NCBI GenBank assembly: GCA_038211295.1
Contig: JBBQVS010000009.1
Span: 1-64,000, forward strand
Reading direction: 5' to 3'
DNA from: JBBQVS01 sp038211295
Lineage (GTDB): Bacteria; Chloroflexota; Ktedonobacteria; Ktedonobacterales; Ktedonobacteraceae
DNA: 64,000 nucleotides
This document shows positions 60,205 to 64,000 of the stretch, one piece after another. The translations under genes and the position numbers were made by a program. Numbering within the stretch: position 1 is the stretch's first letter; every line of letters starts with the position of its first letter. Below the pieces are notes generated by a model that did not search any database, was not told the DNA's origin, and worked only from the letters and a program-made list of their open reading frames with translations.

Positions 60205-60234
60205 AAAGGGCGGTAGTAAGAACTACCGCCCTTT
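60205..60234 (-). terminator. Rho-independent terminator of the coiled-coil gene
   Basis: Arms 60205-60217 and 60222-60234 pair over 13 bp (AAAGGGCGGTAGT and complement). On the reverse strand the stem ends in CCCTTTTT, giving the usual U-tract. It lies 20 bases after the stop of the reverse-strand gene. Confidence 0.8.
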
Positions 60235-60254
60235 CTTCACACTCTTTTCCCTGC

Positions 60255-60656
60255 TTAAAGAACGAAGCTATCAGCGAGGGGACTGCGCGTATTGCTATTG
60301 TCGCGCTTATCGTTGTTGCCCATTGAGGGAACAGGCTGTTGTCCACCAGTAGATTGGCGATTCTGCTGTTGGTAGCCGCCATTATTCTGCTGAGGTTGCA
60401 TCTGCGCGTTCTGGAGATTTTGCAAGCTCTGTAACGCAGCCTGAGTCTGGGGGTTCATAGGAACAGGGCCGCCCTGCTCCGTTGCGAGTTGAATAGTTTT
60501 GCCTTCGATGACGACGGCGACGCCGATACCACGGCGTAGGTCGGCAAGCTGACGGCGCAATTCGCGATTCTCAGCCTCCAACGCATCCATTAGTTTCTTT
60601 TGCTCAAGTAGCATCTGAGCGATGCCTTCAAAACCAGCACTAGCAGCGCGATCCAT
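60255..60656 (-). CDS. Small coiled-coil protein with Gln/Asn-rich tail
   Basis: The ATG at 60656 has GGAGG 8 bases upstream and gives 133 residues. Residues about 10-42 form a coiled coil (MLLEQKKLMDALEAENRELR), followed by a short strand region (GVAVVIEGKTIQLA). A disordered tail of about 60 residues, rich in Gln, Asn and Gly, completes it. Coiled-coil heads plus low-complexity tails often mediate self-assembly; that is only suggested here. It follows coaBC by 56 bases on the same strand. Confidence 0.7.
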   Translation of the reverse strand: MDRAASAGFEGIAQMLLEQKKLMDALEAENRELRRQLADLRRGIGVAVVIEGKTIQLATEQGGPVPMNPQTQAALQSLQNLQNAQMQPQQNNGGYQQQNRQSTGGQQPVPSMGNNDKRDNSNTRSPLADSFVL

Positions 60657-60712
60657 TTTGGACTCCTCCCGTATATTTTGTGTACGTAATAATTCCAGAA
60701 CAAAATCTCCAA

Positions 60713-61987
60713 TCACAGCACCACGTCCTCCCTACTTTCCTTCCTCGTTCCCAACAATGACACAACGCGATTCCAGATGGTTGCCGCAACGTCCGCTTTA
60801 GACATCACCGGCAAGTCTTCCGTTGGCGCACCTGCGTGAAAGATGAACACTTTGTTTGTATCGGTTCCAAAGCCACTATCCGAGCGGCTCACATCATTTG
60901 CTACGAGCATGTGCAACTGTTTTGCCGCCAGTTTCGCCTGCGCGTTCTGCATGATATCGTTGGTCTCGGCTGCGAACCCGACGCGTATCAGCCGCTGTGG
61001 TGTTCGCATGTTCTCATTATGTTCATCATGGGCAAGCTCACCAAGAATGTCTGGATTTTGCACCAGGTTCAAGGTCAGCTCGCCCTCATTATTGGAACCC
61101 TGTTGTGTCTCGCCCTTTTTGATTTTTCGCGCTGCTGGAGCCGCCGGACGATAATCTGCAACGGCGGCACTCATGACGAGTACATCGGCGTCCACGATGG
61201 CCTCATGGACGGCGTTCCGCATGTGCAGTGCCGTTTGTACGGCCTGTAGCTCTACACCATAGGGTGCTTCAAGCGAGACAGGGCCAGAGATAAGCGTGAC
61301 GCGTGCGCCACGGTCTCTCGCTTCTTCCGCCAGGGCGTAACCCATCTTGCCAGATGAGCGGTTTCCGACATAGCGCACCGGGTCGATAGGTTCGTGTGTC
61401 CCCCCGGCCGTAATCACAACGTGACGGCCCGCGAGGTCTCCATTTCGTCCCAGCACCATGCGTATTGCACCCAACAAAACCGTCGTTTCCGGTAGCCGAC
61501 CCGCTCCTATTGCTCCTGACGCGAGCCGCCCCACAACAGGCCCAACGATACTGGCTCCTCGCGCTCGTAGCGTCGCGAGGTTAGTCTGTGTCGCCGAATG
61601 TTCATACATGTTGTGGTGCATCGCGGGAGCCACAAGTAGCGGTGCTTGAGTCGCCAGTGCCACGGCTGTGAGCATATTGTCGGTTATACCATGCGCGAGC
61701 TTGGCAATGGTGTTGGCTGTCGCCGGCACAAGTACCAGCAATTCCGCCTGCTCGCCCAACTCAATATGCATTTCTGCCGCGTGTCCAGACGCTTCCCACA
61801 GGTCAGTATATGCTGGCCTGTGGCTCATTGTAGCAAAAGTGAGCGGACGAACAAAGTCTTCCGCGTGTTCTGTCAAAATCACATCCACTATAGCTCCTGC
61901 CTGCTGTAAACGACTGACAAGCTCTACTGCTTTGTACGATGCGATTCCCCCACACACACCAACAATAATGCGTCTGTTCCGTAACAC
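60713..61987 (-). CDS. coaBC: Bifunctional phosphopantothenoylcysteine synthetase/decarboxylase CoaBC
   Basis: Catalyses two steps of coenzyme A synthesis: CoaB joins cysteine to 4'-phosphopantothenate and CoaC decarboxylates the product. A GTG start at 61987 (MLRNRRIIVGVCGGIASYKA) is favoured by GGGG 5 bases upstream, giving 424 residues. The flavin-binding CoaC half ends with PAMHHNMYEH, a variant of the usual PAMNxxMW motif. The CoaB half opens with ITAGGTHEPIDPVRYVGNRS and has GFAAET. It sits upstream of the coiled-coil protein. Confidence 0.93.
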   Translation of the reverse strand: MLRNRRIIVGVCGGIASYKAVELVSRLQQAGAIVDVILTEHAEDFVRPLTFATMSHRPAYTDLWEASGHAAEMHIELGEQAELLVLVPATANTIAKLAHGITDNMLTAVALATQAPLLVAPAMHHNMYEHSATQTNLATLRARGASIVGPVVGRLASGAIGAGRLPETTVLLGAIRMVLGRNGDLAGRHVVITAGGTHEPIDPVRYVGNRSSGKMGYALAEEARDRGARVTLISGPVSLEAPYGVELQAVQTALHMRNAVHEAIVDADVLVMSAAVADYRPAAPAARKIKKGETQQGSNNEGELTLNLVQNPDILGELAHDEHNENMRTPQRLIRVGFAAETNDIMQNAQAKLAAKQLHMLVANDVSRSDSGFGTDTNKVFIFHAGAPTEDLPVMSKADVAATIWNRVVSLLGTRKESREDVVL

Positions 61988-62111
61988 GTTGACCCCGTTC
62001 CCTCTACATAGGACGGTCTTCAGTAAGAACACTGTTACAATAGCATACGATGATACCGAGCGACAAGCAAGTCGCCAGAAGTACCATTCTTTCTCTCTCT
62101 ACACAAAGAAA

Positions 62112-62151
62112 CGTGCCGTGCGCAAAATCTTGCACATTGCTCCACGGCACG
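62112..62151 (-). terminator. Stem-loop after the ABCG-like transporter
   Basis: CGTGCCGTG (62112-62120) pairs with CACGGCACG (62143-62151) around a 22-base loop. It follows the stop of the reverse-strand transporter gene by about 22 bases. Confidence 0.55.
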
Positions 62152-62172
62152 CTTTGCCAGACTCCTTTCACG

Positions 62173-64000
62173 TTACCCGCGCACGTCCTTTTTCTTGAGG
62201 AAGTAAGCCGTAAGGCCACCCAGTATCAGAATCGTCGCGACCAGGAAGAACCAGCAGATTAACAGGTGTCCAGTTGCTTCGGCCTGACTGTACTTCGAGA
62301 AAAGCGTCCCTTGAAATGACCAGGTATCCAGACGGAGTGGCCCCCCATGCAGTCCTACCGAGGAACCCATCGCCGCCATTGCCCAACGCGCGGGAAAGAA
62401 CGCCGCCAGTGTCGCGATGAAGGGATTATCCAGCTTGAAGATAATTCCTGAAAAGATGACCTGCGGTATAAGGATAAGCGGCACAATACTCATCGCACGG
62501 TCATTGTTCGGCACCAGCGCGGAGACGGTTAGCCCCGTCATCAGGCCCGCAAGCGATGTTAGGGCCATTGTTATATAGATTTCCAGCAGTGGTGGTAAAA
62601 ACGTAGCGTGTGGAAATGGTGCTTTCAAGCTCACCATCACCGTGAGTACGAAGCTTTGCGCCAGACAGAGCAGACCAAGCACGACAATCTTCGAGAACAT
62701 ATACGGCGCGATGCCCAGATTGACGGTGCGTTCGCGCTTGTAAATTGGGGCTTCTTTGACGATTTCACGCGCACCATTGATGCACCCGAACATGACAGCG
62801 GCAAACGCCATGATGAAGAGAATCGTTTCCGCGTCCCCACCACCTTCTGAGACGCCTTGATCCAGCAATTCCGCCTGTGTTTTGCCCTGTGAGGCCGCGA
62901 ATTGCGCCCCCTGTGGACTGAAAATGTCGTTGCTTAGCTCCTGACAACTACGGTACACTACCCGTTGTCCATTCGTGGTGATGTTGCCGTGACAGAATAC
63001 GGCACCTTTGGGATTGTCGACGGAGAAGATGGCGGGATTGGCAAGCACCAGCAAGACAAGGCCGATAATCGGAGCCTGCAAGAGCAGAATCAGCAAGTTG
63101 CCCACATCGTTGCGGAGCAGTTCCAGGTAACGCGAAGAGAGCAGGCCAAACTGCTTCCAGGGATTGCCACGCTTGGGTTTGCTCACGGCAGCTACGGGTG
63201 CGGCCGCGTTGACGACTCGCGCACGGTCTCGACGAAGCGGTGTGTCCACATATTTCATGAAGTCGCTTGATTGACGGAAGCGTGTCTCGGCATCCTGTGG
63301 AATGGTCGATGTGTCGTCTGGCGGCTCCAGTGTGCTGTAAATTTCGGCGAAGTCGCTCTTGCCGAAGTACGCTTTTGCCTCGTCGGGCGGGCCAAAGTAC
63401 GCCAGGCGTCCACCACGACACAGGAAGCAGACATAATCGCACGACTTGATATTGTTTGTCGCATGTGTCACCAGCACGATGGTGCGACCCCGATCCGCGA
63501 GGGTGCGGAGCAATTGCATCATCTTGCGGTCAAGTCCGGGGTCAAGGCCCGATGTTGGCTCATCGAGAAAGAAGACGTTGGGGTCCGCGAGCAGTTCCAG
63601 AGCGATGGAGACGCGCTTGCGCTGACCGCCCGAAAGCTTGCTCACCAGCACGGAGCGGCGGAACGTCATATCTACATCGACAAGCACCTCGTCAATGCGC
63701 TGCTTGATCTGCTGCTCCGTAAAGTCGCTGGGAAGACGAAGTTTCGCGGCATAGTACAGGGCGCGTTCAACAGTCAGGTCGCGGTGAATAATATCGTCCT
63801 GCGGCACATAGCCAAGCTGTGTACTGAACGAGGCCAGGTTTTTGTAGTAGTCCTGCCCGTTGTAAAGCACCATTCCCTGTTGCGCGGGTCGCAGACCGTT
63901 CAACACATCCATCAAGGTGGACTTACCCGCGCCAGAGCCACCGACCAGTGCGACAAAACTGCGTGGCGGAATGGAGATAGAGATATCGTTGATGATAACC
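62173..64000 (-). CDS. ABCG-like ABC transporter, ATPase fused to ABC-2 permease, partial
   Basis: The gene begins beyond the right edge of the window; 608 residues are visible. Near the edge VALVGGSGAGKSTLMDVLNG is the Walker A loop. Further on are LSGGQRKRVSIALELL, VFFLDEPTSGLDPGLD and the His in VLVTHATNN. The C-terminal half has six spans with the ABC-2 permease pattern (FGCINGAREIVKEAPIYKRERTVNLG, the coupling region of ABCG proteins). In Chloroflexota and cyanobacteria such proteins often carry N-terminal FHA domains; the missing part could hold one. The substrate is unknown. Confidence 0.88.
   Translation of the reverse strand, partial: VIINDISISIPPRSFVALVGGSGAGKSTLMDVLNGLRPAQQGMVLYNGQDYYKNLASFSTQLGYVPQDDIIHRDLTVERALYYAAKLRLPSDFTEQQIKQRIDEVLVDVDMTFRRSVLVSKLSGGQRKRVSIALELLADPNVFFLDEPTSGLDPGLDRKMMQLLRTLADRGRTIVLVTHATNNIKSCDYVCFLCRGGRLAYFGPPDEAKAYFGKSDFAEIYSTLEPPDDTSTIPQDAETRFRQSSDFMKYVDTPLRRDRARVVNAAAPVAAVSKPKRGNPWKQFGLLSSRYLELLRNDVGNLLILLLQAPIIGLVLLVLANPAIFSVDNPKGAVFCHGNITTNGQRVVYRSCQELSNDIFSPQGAQFAASQGKTQAELLDQGVSEGGGDAETILFIMAFAAVMFGCINGAREIVKEAPIYKRERTVNLGIAPYMFSKIVVLGLLCLAQSFVLTVMVSLKAPFPHATFLPPLLEIYITMALTSLAGLMTGLTVSALVPNNDRAMSIVPLILIPQVIFSGIIFKLDNPFIATLAAFFPARWAMAAMGSSVGLHGGPLRLDTWSFQGTLFSKYSQAEATGHLLICWFFLVATILILGGLTAYFLKKKDVRG

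Noticed and set aside
1..64000. tRNA and rRNA genes
   Set aside because: No cloverleaf with the TTCGAnnC-type arm or rRNA core sequence was recognised by eye in the intergenic gaps; a covariance-model scan was not possible.

Overview
The window looks like chromosomal DNA of a filamentous, spore-forming-type Chloroflexota bacterium, most probably class Ktedonobacteria. This is inferred from gene content and moderate GC, not from any rRNA or marker search. Pointers are the mix of Gram-positive-like traits (GlpP antiterminators, a ylmD/ylmE/ylmG cluster), receptor-like Ser/Thr kinases carrying an N-terminal zinc ribbon and a periplasmic-binding-protein-like sensor, several large sensor histidine kinases, a P450, secreted GH16 glucanases, and IS200/IS605-type TnpB remnants. 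No rRNA, tRNA, CRISPR array or replication origin was recognised.

Layout: 1-770 holds two IS605-type TnpB remnants, one element inserted into the other. 810-7217 carries a TerC-family membrane protein, a bifunctional NAD(P)HX repair enzyme (reverse strand), a small repetitive hydrophilic protein, a membrane-anchored transglycosylase, a 55-residue membrane peptide overlapping an RNA methylase gene, and a beta-lactamase-fold serine hydrolase. 7275-16760 is a long reverse-strand glycerol/dihydroxyacetone operon: glpP, glpK, glpF, glpD, dhaK, dhaL and a giant DhaM-HPr-EnzymeI fusion. A second glpP lies divergently and is coupled to pgsA (17126-18355). 18419-32037 holds an M32 carboxypeptidase, an ABC exporter, a murF-ddl-dipeptide epimerase cell-wall operon, YceI, a quinone oxidoreductase, a sulfurtransferase, a ComB-like phosphatase, a decayed GGDEF gene and an acyl-CoA synthetase.

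32111-45324 is a signalling-rich stretch: a secreted helical protein, a response regulator/histidine kinase pair, a GAF-GAF-PAS histidine kinase, three small proteins of unknown function, and two tandem receptor Ser/Thr kinases. 45401-47966 is a ylmD-ylmE-(DUF6391-like)-ylmG cluster on the reverse strand. 48258-50227 has two paralogous GH16 glucanases. They are followed by trmD, a PAS histidine kinase with response regulator, a uroporphyrinogen-decarboxylase-family gene, a NUDIX/membrane/MEDS operon, an AIM24-like protein, a multi-pass membrane protein, a P450, a coiled-coil protein, coaBC, and an ABCG-like transporter cut by the right edge.

The glycerol genes make one pathway: glycerol enters by GlpF, is phosphorylated by GlpK and oxidised by GlpD, while DHA is phosphorylated by DhaK/DhaL with phosphate relayed from PEP by the one-chain DhaM-HPr-EI. 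A leader hairpin ahead of glpP has the form expected of a GlpP-controlled terminator. Gene ends are marked by unusually long, nearly perfect stem-loops, many shared by convergent genes and mostly lacking a U-tract. A degenerate palindromic repeat family (core GGCTTGCCCCT) occupies four intergenic gaps.
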